Source: Apostichopus japonicus
Taxonomy: Eukaryota > Echinodermata > Holothuroidea > Aspidochirotida > Stichopodidae
Assembly (NCBI RefSeq): GCF_037975245.1
Contig: NC_092566.1
Coordinates: forward strand, 14,440,501-14,504,500
Reading direction: 5' to 3'
Length of the DNA stretch: 64,000 nt
The first letter of the stretch is position 1, and the number at the start of each line of letters is the position of its first letter. Below, piece by piece: positions 52,501 through 63,051 of the stretch. The position numbers and the translations under genes were made by a program. Below the pieces are notes generated by a model. The model was given only the letters and a program-made list of their open reading frames with translations. It had not been told where the DNA came from and did not search any database.

Positions 52501-54600
52501 AGCAAACGCATGTCACAATTAATTTTACACAGACACCTGATATAAAGAGGGCGATTTTTTTATATTTCATTTTTCTTTTTCGCACTCGTAATTGTGCTTT
52601 AGGAGGGCTTTTTAGCACTTGCGAGGGCGAATCGCCCGTTGCCCCCGCTTATTTCCTACCCTGTCCAGCACATTCCTGAATTCGCGAAATTGCTATTGCT
52701 GCTATGCTTACTGTGCCAAGAAATATGCAGCCAATAACCACGAAGGAAGCAAAATCGGCGACCCTGGCAGCCTAATTTGATGAAAGTATACACTGTGAAA
52801 GACGTATAGGGGGTGCCTTTTTTTAATATTTCGTAGTAAAAGAACAAACCTAATTCATCAGTTGATATTTTCAACTTCCATATGTTTTTGAATAATGATA
52901 TTTTCACCTTCCATATGTTTTTGAATAATCGGTATGACATAACTGGTATTCCACGTAATTTTTACCGATTCCGATTATGTACCGATTATGCAATATTCGT
53001 ACCGATTCCGATTCCGATTAGGTTAATCGGTTGAACACTACACCAGTACTATCCTTAAATGGATGTTACGTAGAATTCAGCAGTACAGAATGTAATTAGC
53101 ATGCAATACACTAACACCTCGCGTACCTAACTACAGAACAGAAAATTGTTCGCGAGGGTAGCCATTTTCGTATATCTAACATGTAGCTGTTATGAGTCAT
53201 AGCCAATCTGCTACAAAACAGACTTGGGGGCGGGGCTTAATCATCAAAAACGGACCTTTTTACTAAAAGTAGGGGCGGCAGCTCAGTGTTGTTTTAAGAA
53301 AGAAAAATCATTTAAACATCAAATAAAGCAAATAAAAGCCATTAAATGTCATATACATGTAGTAAAATTCTTATTAATACCTACCTGTAAACAACAAATG
53401 GAAGTTTAAAATTTTAATAAAATATATAATACATAGGACCCTATCTTAGACGATACCACTGTTGAAAGACAGTTCTATTCTATTCTCTTTCATAAAACAT
53501 AAGTTTTGGAGCGTGTGCAAAACAGGTCTGCCAAAGTGTACGTGTTTTCAGTCCAAATTGGCCCGATTTGGACATAAATCGGTGAAAAAGTCACAGAATG
53601 AGATACAATTCTGGAATAAAAAATAGTAACTTTTGTTGGTCTATATGATATATTCTTGCTCTGGAAATTCCAGAGTAAAAGAACTTTGTTTGAAGACGCT
53701 GAAAAATTTTTAAGAGAAGAGAAAGTCCCACTTACTGTTACAATATCTCTATACATGTAATGTATTGAGATAAAAATTAATACAGCTGAATGTAATCTCC
53801 AGGACGGTATCCTCATGTGTCCTGCAATGCAATCAATTCGGTTAAAAGCGCAAAAGTCAACCTTTCAACGTACAGAGTGAAAACATCACCTTCTTAGACC
53901 CATATTTGAGGTAAATAGCAATTAGCAAATGTAGCTCTTTGATTTTAAGGTTCATTGAAATCCATTGTATATGTTTGTGTGCCTTCATATGATCTTAGTC
54001 AGATCTGGTTTTCGGATAACATTTAGTAACAGAAGTAAAGCACTTTTAGGCAAGACTTTTGACAGTTTTCTTGTCACCAAAGTAATGACCCAATTATAGT
54101 TCGGAGCACTTTGAAAGCGATTTAAATACAGGCCGTTATAAATACGGCTTGTACTGGTTCGAAACCAGAACTTGTCATATGCCCGTCGAAAATGAATAGA
54201 TAACAACTGCATTTTATATATATACAATGTCATGTGATGCATTTTAATATGACGTATAATTAAATACCTTCATCGATCTTCAATTTAGTTAGCCCATCTT
54301 AACTGCAAAAAAAATATTTATCCCCTAATTCTTGTTCCAAACACCATCCCGTTTTGAATTAGATGTGTGTGTGTGTGTAGCATGTCTACACCATAGAAAG
54401 CTTTCATATATTCTTAATTCAGTAACTCAATATTTTATACTGTTTTTTTTATTGCTTCCATATCTGTATTCATATTATCTTTTTCATGTTTAGAACTCTA
54501 CATTTGATAGACTAAACCGGTGTCACGTGATAGGAAACAGTGGTTCTCTCCTACATTCTAATTGTGGCAAACAAATCGACGACGCTGATTTCGTGTACAG
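41855..54600 (+). CDS. Alpha-2,8-sialyltransferase-like gene, copy C (exons 1-4; 3' part off window)
   Basis: Exons: 41855-42048, 44241-44354, 49171-49318 and 54494-54600, each with GT/AG borders and the same phases as copy B. The start MGRNFRMKGM matches copy B in context. An in-frame upstream ATG at 41816 would add 13 residues. The membrane anchor is FYLTLSLISVVVIGWLSV. Exon 2 encodes SLLLYGKLLQLEHSFNATN and exon 3 IYKELGTNVTKLLYLTKENS. Exon 4 carries motif L (RCHVIGNSGSLLHSNCGK), about 83 percent identical to copy B over this exon. No exon 5 was found up to 64000, so intron 4 exceeds 9.4 kb. No stop or frameshift is seen. Family and role are as for copy B. Confidence 0.9.
42049..43860. other. 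Left part of intron 1 of copy C
   Basis: No recognised gene. A stretch near 42660-42715 looks faintly like a class II tRNA (TCGGGATGGTTGAAGCGGTC, hairpin around ATACGAAGAAGCGTAT) but lacks a good B box and is not called. Confidence 0.4.
43884..43996. repeat. Inverted repeat, 49-bp arms
   Basis: The left arm 43884-43933 and the right arm 43948-43996 pair over AGAAAACCAG...ACTCATAATTGACAAATAAGGAGTA, with 25 inner bases perfect and a 14-base loop. Possibly a small foldback MITE. Confidence 0.85.
44012..44155. repeat. Near-perfect palindrome with (TA)n core
   Basis: The arm TATATATCTATGAAATTTCT and on to TATAATATAAATTA (44012-44062) is inverted at 44101-44155. The core is (TA)n. It lies 85 bp before exon 2 of copy C. 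Confidence 0.85.
44695..44880 (+). repeat. tRNA-derived SINE
   Basis: 44750-44822 holds an A box (TAGCCTAGTGGTTAGG) and a B box (GGATTCGAATCCCGG) at tRNA spacing, but the acceptor ends do not pair, so it is a SINE head, not a tRNA gene. The tail GATTTTCCAACTCACTACGATTTC is followed by a TA-rich end. A second tail fragment lies at about 44455-44505. Confidence 0.7.
44890..46439. mobile_element. hAT-like non-autonomous element 1, intron 2 of copy C
   Basis: The left end is CAGTGTTCGATTTTTCCGG. The right end, inverted, is CAGTGTTCGACTTTTGGCC. CAGTG termini are typical of hAT. The flanks are TATAATAT and TATATATA, so an 8-bp target duplication is possible but masked by the AT tract. The interior is non-coding and includes an ATCGG-rich inverted patch near 46136-46256 that looks like the end of another hAT-like element. 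Confidence 0.55.
46440..46535. repeat. (TA)n / TATACA microsatellite
   Basis: About 95 bp of TA with periodic ACATA interruptions, directly right of hAT-like element 1. Confidence 0.9.
46536..47639. other. Intron 2 of copy C, no clear element
   Basis: A CT-rich microsatellite lies near 47305-47375. No recognised gene. Confidence 0.45.
47640..48175. repeat. Segment bounded by 80-bp direct repeats
   Basis: AATTTGCGTATGATCAAGGA and the following TTATATGGATTGGTTTGTT block occur at about 47632-47712 and again at about 48100-48175. Between them is a 90-codon plus-strand frame (47670-47942) ending KFLKSFPCKIKDDLLNKYM, of unknown family; it could be the tail of a retroelement protein. Confidence 0.6.
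48176..49170. other. Right end of intron 2 of copy C
   Basis: A 145-codon plus-strand frame at 48380-48817 has no motif I recognise and no equivalent in copy B; not called as a gene. Confidence 0.4.
49319..51048. other. Left part of intron 3 of copy C
   Basis: Contains a possible remnant of exon 3 (listed separately). Otherwise no recognised feature. Confidence 0.4.
50066..50099 (+). pseudogene. Possible remnant of a duplicated sialyltransferase exon 3 with its donor site
   Basis: TATACGAAACTACCAAAGGTAACAGAAATA resembles the end of exon 3 and its splice donor at 49300-49329 (GTACGATAAACTACCAAAG, then GTAAGAGAAATA). About 27 of 32 bases match. The rest of the exon is not visible upstream. 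Confidence 0.4.
51049..51315 (+). repeat. Direct repeat of about 65 bp flanking 140 bp
   Basis: 51049-51115 and 51252-51315 share CAATCAAACAAACTTA, GGAAAAGCT-like and CTGAACACCA blocks. The second copy is interrupted by hAT-like element 2; its continuation resumes after 53048. A (TA)n of 30 bp lies between the copies. Confidence 0.7.
51316..53040. mobile_element. hAT-like non-autonomous element 2, intron 3 of copy C
   Basis: The left end is TAGTGTTCAACCGATTATGC. The right end, inverted, is TAGTGTTCAACCGATTAACC. The 8-bp flanks are CACCATTA (51308-51315) and CACCAGTA (53041-53048), one mismatch. Eight-base duplications and short TIRs are hAT hallmarks. Both ends are rich in ACCGATTCCGATTA-like subterminal repeats. 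No transposase is seen in its 1.7 kb. Confidence 0.75.
53049..54493. other. Right end of intron 3 of copy C
   Basis: No recognised element. A 12-bp (TG)n run lies near 54366. Confidence 0.45.
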
Positions 54601-56219
<1,619 letters not shown>

Positions 56220-57610
56220 AACATGTTACAGAAGTGGTTTGCCAAAAGATCTGAGTAACTGGACAGGACCAAAATATGTTAGAGGGCCTCATCCTCGGGA
56301 TAACAAAATGTACACACGGGTTGTCTTTTAGTTTAATTTTATGTAAATAAAAAAGAGTTGGTACCAATAGTTCTATGAATAAATATTAAATGGCTTTCGT
56401 ATCGCTAACAGCAAAAGGAAGCATGAACACATTCTTTCAGTTGCCATTGAAATTACCAGTTTGTTTCCACTTATAGAGACAACTCTGTAGAGCATACGTT
56501 TTGGTTTAAGAAGGACGTTATAAGTAACGTTAATAGGGGTGAGTTAATTATAAAAACGTATCAAACGATAAACCTTATCAGAACAGCTTTATTATGCATT
56601 ACATGGTTTCCACTCCCTGTGGATTGCCGCTAAAATTTCATAATTAAAAGTATAACGGGAATTTCAAACTTTGTAGTGAATGCAGTATAGGTAACGGTAT
56701 TACCATTAAAGAAATACTATATATAAGCTTTCGACATTAAAATATATCAGAAAATTATATCGTTATTACTTTTTATATATGAACTGTTCACATCATATTG
56801 ATGAGAATAATGATCTGGAGGCCGACCAAGTACAGGATACCTGATAACTAACAGGTGTTTGAAATGTCAACATCATATTTTGAGAATTTGAGCCCTTTGA
56901 AAAGAAATTTAACTCCATATCTTTTTAAGGGCTACGTTATAAAGTGTTTCCCTGCTTCCCAACCTCTCAACTAAATAAAGTTTTACCCATTTACATTTTA
57001 GACTTTTTGAAAAAATAACCCTATGTCGACCATATTAAGTCCTTTATTGCAATGTTGGTTCAATAACACCGATCTTTTAATTTTATGGGCTTAATTGACC
57101 AAATAAATTTGTAGAAAAGAGTATCTAACTATATAAAAAAGATTTTGGGGGTCAGGTAATAACGACAATTAATAGACTAGCTGAGAAACCTTATCGATCG
57201 GTGTCAGATTTTTGGGAAGATTGGAGATTCAAAACATTTTAATACGAGAAATTTTCGCTAAGTAATTTAACGTAAAAAAGTCTTCTTGATGATGCGTAAA
57301 TAATATTTCCTAGGTACGTATTAGGACCATCACTAATCCTTAAAAGAAAATTGCGAAAATAAGTGACAGGATTAGGGAGAAGAGGACCTCATGGCAAATC
57401 ATAAGACTTATCTAGATTAACTATCATACCTGAGACTTTTGAATACCTATTGAATACTGAAATAACTTCATTTATCGAGTTTTTGGAACCATCAGTAATC
57501 ATAACAGTATCATCAACGTAATCAATAATCTTTAAGGTTCGATCACTGATTGTAATACCTTGGATTAGTAGATGATCTATAGGCTGATTCATTCCCTGGT
57601 TCCTCATTAA
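56220..57610 (-). mobile_element. LINE ORF2 fragment, minus strand
   Basis: 57389-57607 minus encodes IIDYVDDTVMI (the F/Y-x-D-D active site) followed by a NRYSKVSGMIVNLDKS-like block, as in L1-type reverse transcriptases. Near 56340-56225 minus, a cysteine-bearing PCVHFVIPRMRPSNIFWSCP reading matches the zinc-knuckle-like tail of such ORF2 proteins. The stretch between is full of stops. Confidence 0.65.
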
Positions 57611-57982
57611 GATACTTTTAATTAACGTGACCTGTATATAACCTTAAGTTAAGTATCACTCGTAGTTACAGTAATTGATTTTACCGAAACAATTAAAACT
57701 GTACAGAATGGTTTAAAGGTAGGTGATTGAACGAGAATTATATTTGATATAAACATGAAACGACGCTATTTTTCCATTTATCTACCTGGGTACAGAAGTT
57801 AATTTCATAATTTTGCTGTTGCCATTCCGTAAAAGGAAAATTGGGAGCCTATCCCGGAACGAACATCTCAGGCTCATTTTTAAATTATTTGAAGAAGGGG
57901 AATTACCTCTCACAGACAAAAATGATTGGCTCTATTTTATTACGCACTACTGTGTGGTATACAGTAGTACCCAAAGGTTACA

Positions 57983-58537
57983 ATGGAATGTGAGGTAGAT
58001 AGTTTCGTTCAGTCACCTGTGGAGTCTCTAAAACCTTTAAAACGGTCTGAGCTTGTACAACTGTGAGAATACTTAACAATTAAAGTAAAATCAGCGGACC
58101 GTAAAGCTACTGTAAGGAGAGTGTTGATTGGAACTCTGATTGACAAACACAATTTTTGAGTAATTTCTTTAAGAAAGTGCTCAATCTCTTTGTCTTGCTC
58201 AGGTTAATGCCGACCAAGACATCAAATAAATCTATTTAAGTTGGAATTTCCAGAGAAAGAGAAATAGAGATGCAACTTGAGATAGGCCTAGAACGTGAAA
58301 TTTAATTCCGAAGAACTAGAATTGATGTGACAATCCTCCCCAAGATCGGCATTTGCCAAATTGAAGAGTTAGCCAATTTCCTATAGTGGCCTGCAGGTCA
58401 ATGGGCCCTGTTCCTGCAGAATTCATTGACTGAACAGACTCAAGAAATGTATGTTCCCTTGTCAATATAACAGCCTTCTATCTATGCTGTGGTAAAAGAA
58501 ACTATTCTTAGAGCATATCAGTTAGTTCCTGAAGCCT
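57983..58537 (+). pseudogene. Ty3/Gypsy gag remnant, left part, interrupted by a transposon
   Basis: After an ATG at 57983 the reading gives FVQSPVESLKPLKRSELVQL, then after stops a charged coiled-coil stretch, and before 58538 TVKETILRAY-type sequence (VVKETILRAYQLVPEAF). These blocks resemble the N-terminal and capsid parts of retroelement Gag. The frame stops at the TTAA where the Kolobok-like element begins and resumes at its other end. Confidence 0.65.
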
Positions 58538-58541
58538 TTAA

Positions 58542-58640
58542 AGAGGTCGGGACACGGTCATACGTCAATCATTGGAATGAAATATTTGGACAATTTGATA
58601 GACAAATTCTTTTGTTAAAAAACCGTTATTTTCGTGTAGA
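58542..58640 (+). repeat. Left terminal inverted repeat of the Kolobok-like element
   Basis: It pairs with 62943-63047. Best blocks: AGAGGTC, GTCAATCATTGRAATGAAAT, TTTGATAGACAAAT and AACCGTTATTTTCGTGTA. Confidence 0.85.
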
Positions 58641-58803
58641 AAATATCAAATGAAATAACAAACTATGACGCAATCTGAACCCGGAAGTGAGAAAAACATA
58701 TTTTGCATGAACGACGCTACGCTGACATCATTATTCACTGTGTGTTAACGCGTTTTCATCAACTTGAAATCAATTACATAACTAAGCACAAAATTGATCA
58801 GAA

Positions 58804-60747
58804 ATGTCTCAAAATTCCGACGAGAATTCAGAGGAAAAAGAATTGCGCCTGTCCTACTCTTCGTCGAGTTTTGATGAAAGCGAAAATAGCGATGATGAAG
58901 AAGAAGCATTTGGTTTGCAACCATACTAATTCGAGCCAGTGGCAGTTGCGAGAGGTGGTGCAGAAGGAGATTTGGGAGACAAAGCTCCGGCAGTTCCTGA
59001 CATTGATAGGCTCCAAATTGACGTTAATGAATGGTCAGTACATGATTTAATGTATTTTGTTTAAATGTTCCACATTTATATGTTTCTTATGAAAAAAACC
59101 TCTTATCGAGTCGTTCCGTTAATTTCGTGCAACTACTAGAGACTACAAGTACTACATCTAGTAATCCATTACCGTACAACTTACAAGTTCTGTTTGATGT
59201 AGCTTAGGGCATATTCAATGAAATTATCATAGGACAAAGCAGTATCATTTTGATAGGAAATAAACGGATAGGAAAATTAGTTCAGGTAAAATATAACAAG
59301 TAATTTGACAATGCAAAAATATTTAATCAAACACTAACAGTGGGTCTAGGCTAGGCTCATACTGGAATTTTTGCACTCAATATTTTCTACATCATCTATT
59401 TCAGTTGCGCCCACCATACCCAGCAGAAAATAGGAATACTGGATTAATTGTCTTTTTGAAAAATGACTTTCAGTTCTTTCCCAATCTAAGGCTTACATTT
59501 TGTATGGGATTGTGGTACAAACCAATAAACATATTACATAGTGTCAATTATTGTCTATACCTAACCAGTTATTCAAAACTTGTTGATGCAGTTAAAAATG
59601 GTCTTATATTTGGTGTCGTATGAACTACATGAAAGCCATTTTTTTCTATGACATTTGTTTTCGACTGTAATTTGCAGGTGCACCTGTGAAAATTGTACTG
59701 CAATGCCAACAGCAGTAGAATGCAAGTGTTGCAGGGAGATTGAAGAAGTGAAAAACAAAGTGGACAGCCTAGAGGATGATAGTGTGTGGTGCATAATCCA
59801 ACACCCAAGCTTTCAAAGTGTATGTCTGGACATTTATTTCATTGAAACAGCATATCATGACTACCGGCAACAATATGGAGAGCTGCAAGAAGAACATTCA
59901 CTCATGTAAGTATAAGGTAGTGTACCTACATAATTATAAAACCTTTAATTAAAGTTGGGTACTAAAAGATATGTGAAGACAATATTTTAGCAGGATTTAC
60001 AGAATGTAGAATTGCCAGATATGTCTGTAAATCAGATTGGAAATAATTTGTTTCATATTTATTTCAAATTTGTAATGTAATATGAAAAAAGGTGAATACT
60101 GAATACCATCAAACTATTAGGCCTATAAAGCCGGTGCTATTCCCTGGTTTCAATGACGCAAGTGATATAATGTTGTTTGTGCAAGGACAGAACACAGATG
60201 ACTCAGACAATGAAGTAAACTCATAGCCTCTTGCTTGGAAGACCGACTCATCAACTCAATACAGTACCTACCTGTACCTGGAACAGGGAATAGCATATGC
60301 ATACATGTAAGTGCAGAGAAAATGGGCCATTTCCCCACTCTTCAGTGTCTGCACCTTTGTCTGGGGAGTGTTTGAAAAACTCTACTAAGAAGTTAGAAAT
60401 AAATCATGTTAAGAAGTGAAACACTCCATTTTGAGTTTTTTTTCACAATGCATGTTTTGTTTTCAAATCTTATTTACAGATTTTGGTTCGTTGCCAATTG
60501 GAAACATTCAATTCAATGGGCTTGATTCAGTGTTTTGTAATAATGCATTTTCTTATATTTTATTATTTCCTTTTTTTTTTCTGACAGGCATTACAGATAT
60601 GTTGCTTACAGGCAACTAGTCAGGTGGTGTTGGAGGTATCTTGGCAAAAAACACAGGGTGACCATTCCTGCTTGTGCAGTTACAAAGATTAGGGAGTGCT
60701 TCCCTTCAGCTGGGTATGTGGGGTTCCAGTACCCAGAACTGGACTAA
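58804..60747 (+). pseudogene. P2X7 C-terminal (ballast) domain-like gene, 3 exons, one premature stop
   Basis: Exons: 58804-59033, 59678-59905 and 60588-60747, with GT/AG borders and matching phases. Exon 1 starts MSQNSDENSEEKE and is acidic; a TAA at 58927-58929 (after GLQPY) breaks it. Exon 2 holds the cysteine cluster WCTCENCTAMPTAVECKCC, then WCIIQHPSFQSVCL. Exon 3 holds HYRYVAYRQLVRWCWRYLG, then IPACAVTKIRECFPSAG and a YVGFQYPELD end. The order CxCxxC, ExxCC, HP-F--VCL, RY-AYR and P-C----IR--FP---G-Y-GF matches the zinc-binding cytoplasmic ballast domain of vertebrate P2X7 and its many invertebrate relatives, which lack the channel. No channel part is present here. Its function in the element is unknown; the reading is sound but the stop makes this copy likely dead. 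Confidence 0.8.
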
Positions 60748-61407
60748 TTACCGCTTGCCGACACAGGGACAAATATCGTCAGCATGAAGCATCGCTTAAA
60801 TGGCATTCAGATTTGCTGGCTTTAATTTTGCATTGTTCCCATGAAAGGAATATTCACATTATTTCATTTGTATAAAAATTGATTGGTGAAAACCCCATGT
60901 TTGTATATTATACAACAAACTATATAAAAAATGAATGAATTAAAAATAATGAAGAAAATAAATTATTTCTTTGTCATTTTTCTTATTTGATTGATAAAAG
61001 TCATACACATTAAACATCCATTATTTCAAACTTTGTTACATTTCTGGTGATGGTAATAGTCTCTTTCTAAAGCACTCATTCCAATCTTCAACAAAAGTTT
61101 TATGAAGTGACTTTCATAATACATCCCAAACAGCCATGCATTCATCCTGAGACTAGATGCTGAAAAACCTATATGCAGGTGTAGCTGGCCAAAAACACAG
61201 TGACCAGGCAAAACTACATTTTTAGGTTTTGGAAAATGACAAGTGGCACCTTCCCATGAGGGTAGGGTCGGTTAACTCTGAGATCGTGGGGACAACTTGA
61301 AAAGGCGGGACGCTCACACAAAAAATAAACATATTAAGGCAAAATAATTGGTTTACTATGCACATGAATCGTGCATTAAAAGCAATGAGGTCACTTAAAC
61401 AAGAGCT
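60748..61407. other. Middle of the Kolobok-like element, no recognised gene
   Basis: Holds AATAAA at about 60957 for the plus-strand gene and a 61-codon minus-strand frame (61026-61211, FGQLHLHIGFSASSLRMNAW) of unknown family that could be part of the transposase or tail of the THAP protein. Confidence 0.4.
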
Positions 61408-62010
61408 GTTACGTCTTGTAAGAAATCCACTGAATGTATAGGAAAATACGGTTCCTCTACTCTAACACTGTTGTTATTATAAGAAATTATGTTGATCTTG
61501 TGCACAACCATCTCAACTTATCCTTCCTCTGTTCTCCTCTTACTATGCAAACTTGGCTTATAGTATCTCCCCCTTAACTTTTTCCCCTACTATCATACCC
61601 TATTCATTCCATCCCATAATTCCTAAAATACATCCCATCATTATAAGAATACATCCCATATTGTAAGAAAACATCCCATATTTTAGTGTATGGAAACTCA
61701 CTGAAAACCAATCAAACACAAAGTTTGATCATTGAATATTCATAAACCGTTTTTAAAGTCAGGTTTTTAAAGAGAAAGGTCACACAGGGCCACCTGACCT
61801 CAAACTGTTGCCCTGTAGCAGTTAGCCATGAAAGTGAAAATTTTGGGAAATCCTCAATCTACCAATGTAATACTTAATCATAGTCAAATGAATAAAACAA
61901 AGTAAGAAAATGAAAGGAAAAGATCAAATGAATAAAAACAAAAATAGGAAAGTGATAAACATTAACAACAACAAATCATAAAATAGGCTTTGCTCTGGTT
62001 ACACAGGCAG
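61408..62010. repeat. Part of the Kolobok-like element repeated at 1-700
   Basis: 61411-61445 and 61776-62010 match 1-35 and 441-680 in direct orientation. It includes a stretch rich in ATCCCATA repeats (61613-61680). Confidence 0.6.
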
Positions 62011-62104
62011 TATCTTGCTTGTAAAGTATTGTGACCTCAGTTATCAAAATTTATATGCAACTGAATACTGAAATTTTACATTAAATAGAAAAGAAAAATG
62101 CATA

Positions 62105-62741
62105 TCAACAACCCTTCCCTATTGTTGACTGGTTTTCTTGAACCTGGCTTTCTGCCTCTGTAGAGCATCTTGCTTGGTTGGTTTGCTGATACCGACTTGA
62201 CTTGGCTGTAGGCATATGCCTAACGTCATGCTTAGGCCTAGTACTACTACTGCTAGGATCTTGGAGAGAAAATAACTGTAGCTTCGTATTTTTCGTGAAA
62301 TTGGCTCTTGCCGTAGGCTGTCGTGGTGAAATCGTGTATTTCTTAGGGGTGTCCGAACTTCGCAGTGTTCCGAACTTCGCAATACTGACTATAGTACTTG
62401 TACTTGTAGCGCTTACGGATGGCTCCACTAGATCGGTCGTTTGTTTCCGTTTGATTGTGGGGTACTTTCCGGGCAAGAGTACCCTTCCCCTACTCTCGCC
62501 AAGTCAAAATCGTACCTTTGATTCATGCGTTGAATCGAAACGTTCTTACTTCTTAGTGGTTCAAAACGGTCACTATAGAGCTATAGTCTGAACACGCAAA
62601 GTCAGACCGACTGTTGTGCACAAACTGAGTCCATTTTCTACGGATTTTAGAATCTTTCGGATATCTATGAAGGCTGATTCCTGCTCTTTTGGCCTTTCTG
62701 CAACCACCAACAACACACCGAACCGGCATTTTTGCTCGCAA
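62105..62741 (-). pseudogene. THAP-domain protein gene of the Kolobok-like element, frameshifted
   Basis: Read from 62729 on the minus strand: MPVRCVVGGCRKAKRAGISL, then HRYPKDSKIRRKWTQFV. This is the start of a THAP zinc finger (CX2-4C, then the W and F core). After RSDF the frame is lost; the next block in a shifted frame is YSDRFEP where C-S-x-H-F-x-P is expected, so the third Cys and the His of the C2CH set are replaced. A third frame resumes with KYPTIKRKQ (the AVPTI-like end of THAP domains) and runs as a Ser/Thr-rich tail to 62105. THAP fingers bind DNA and head several transposases. Clearly decayed. Confidence 0.75.
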
Positions 62742-62942
62742 AATAGGTATAACTTAACAAAATTCAGTTTCGTAAAGACTAGCACTTGTTTACCTCTGAA
62801 CGTATAGGCTTATCTACCGCGTCCCGACGCCGTGTACAGACAGTGCATGTCATACTAAACATCGTTCATGCAATGACGTCATTGAGTCTGAAGGTTAAAG
62901 TGCTTATTTTTCGAGCAACGGTGGGACGTTATTTTTTTCATT

Positions 62943-63047
62943 TGTACACGAAAATAACGGTTTTTAGCAAAAAAGTTATATATTTGTCTATCAAATGATC
63001 CAAATATTTCATTTCAATGATTGACATATACCCGTTTCATGACCTCT
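62943..63047 (-). repeat. Right terminal inverted repeat of the Kolobok-like element
   Basis: Inverted counterpart of 58542-58640; ends GACCTCT just before TTAA. Confidence 0.85.
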
Positions 63048-63051
63048 TTAA

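Larger units (their letters stand above)
58542..63047. mobile_element. Kolobok-like DNA transposon carrying a P2X7-ballast-like gene and a THAP gene
   Basis: The element is 4506 bp. The left end begins AGAGGTCGGGACACGGTCAT and the right end, inverted, begins AGAGGTCATGAAACGGGTAT. The inverted match continues for about 100 bp (GAAATATTTGGAYMATTTGA, CCGTTATTTTCGTGTA). TTAA flanks both sides (58538-58541 and 63048-63051). It lies inside a retroelement gag whose frame continues across the two flanks, which supports the exact ends. Inside are a plus-strand three-exon gene with a P2X7 C-terminal-like cysteine domain and a minus-strand THAP gene, convergent. TTAA duplication plus a THAP protein is characteristic of Kolobok. 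No intact transposase core was recognised, so this copy is probably non-autonomous. Confidence 0.8.
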
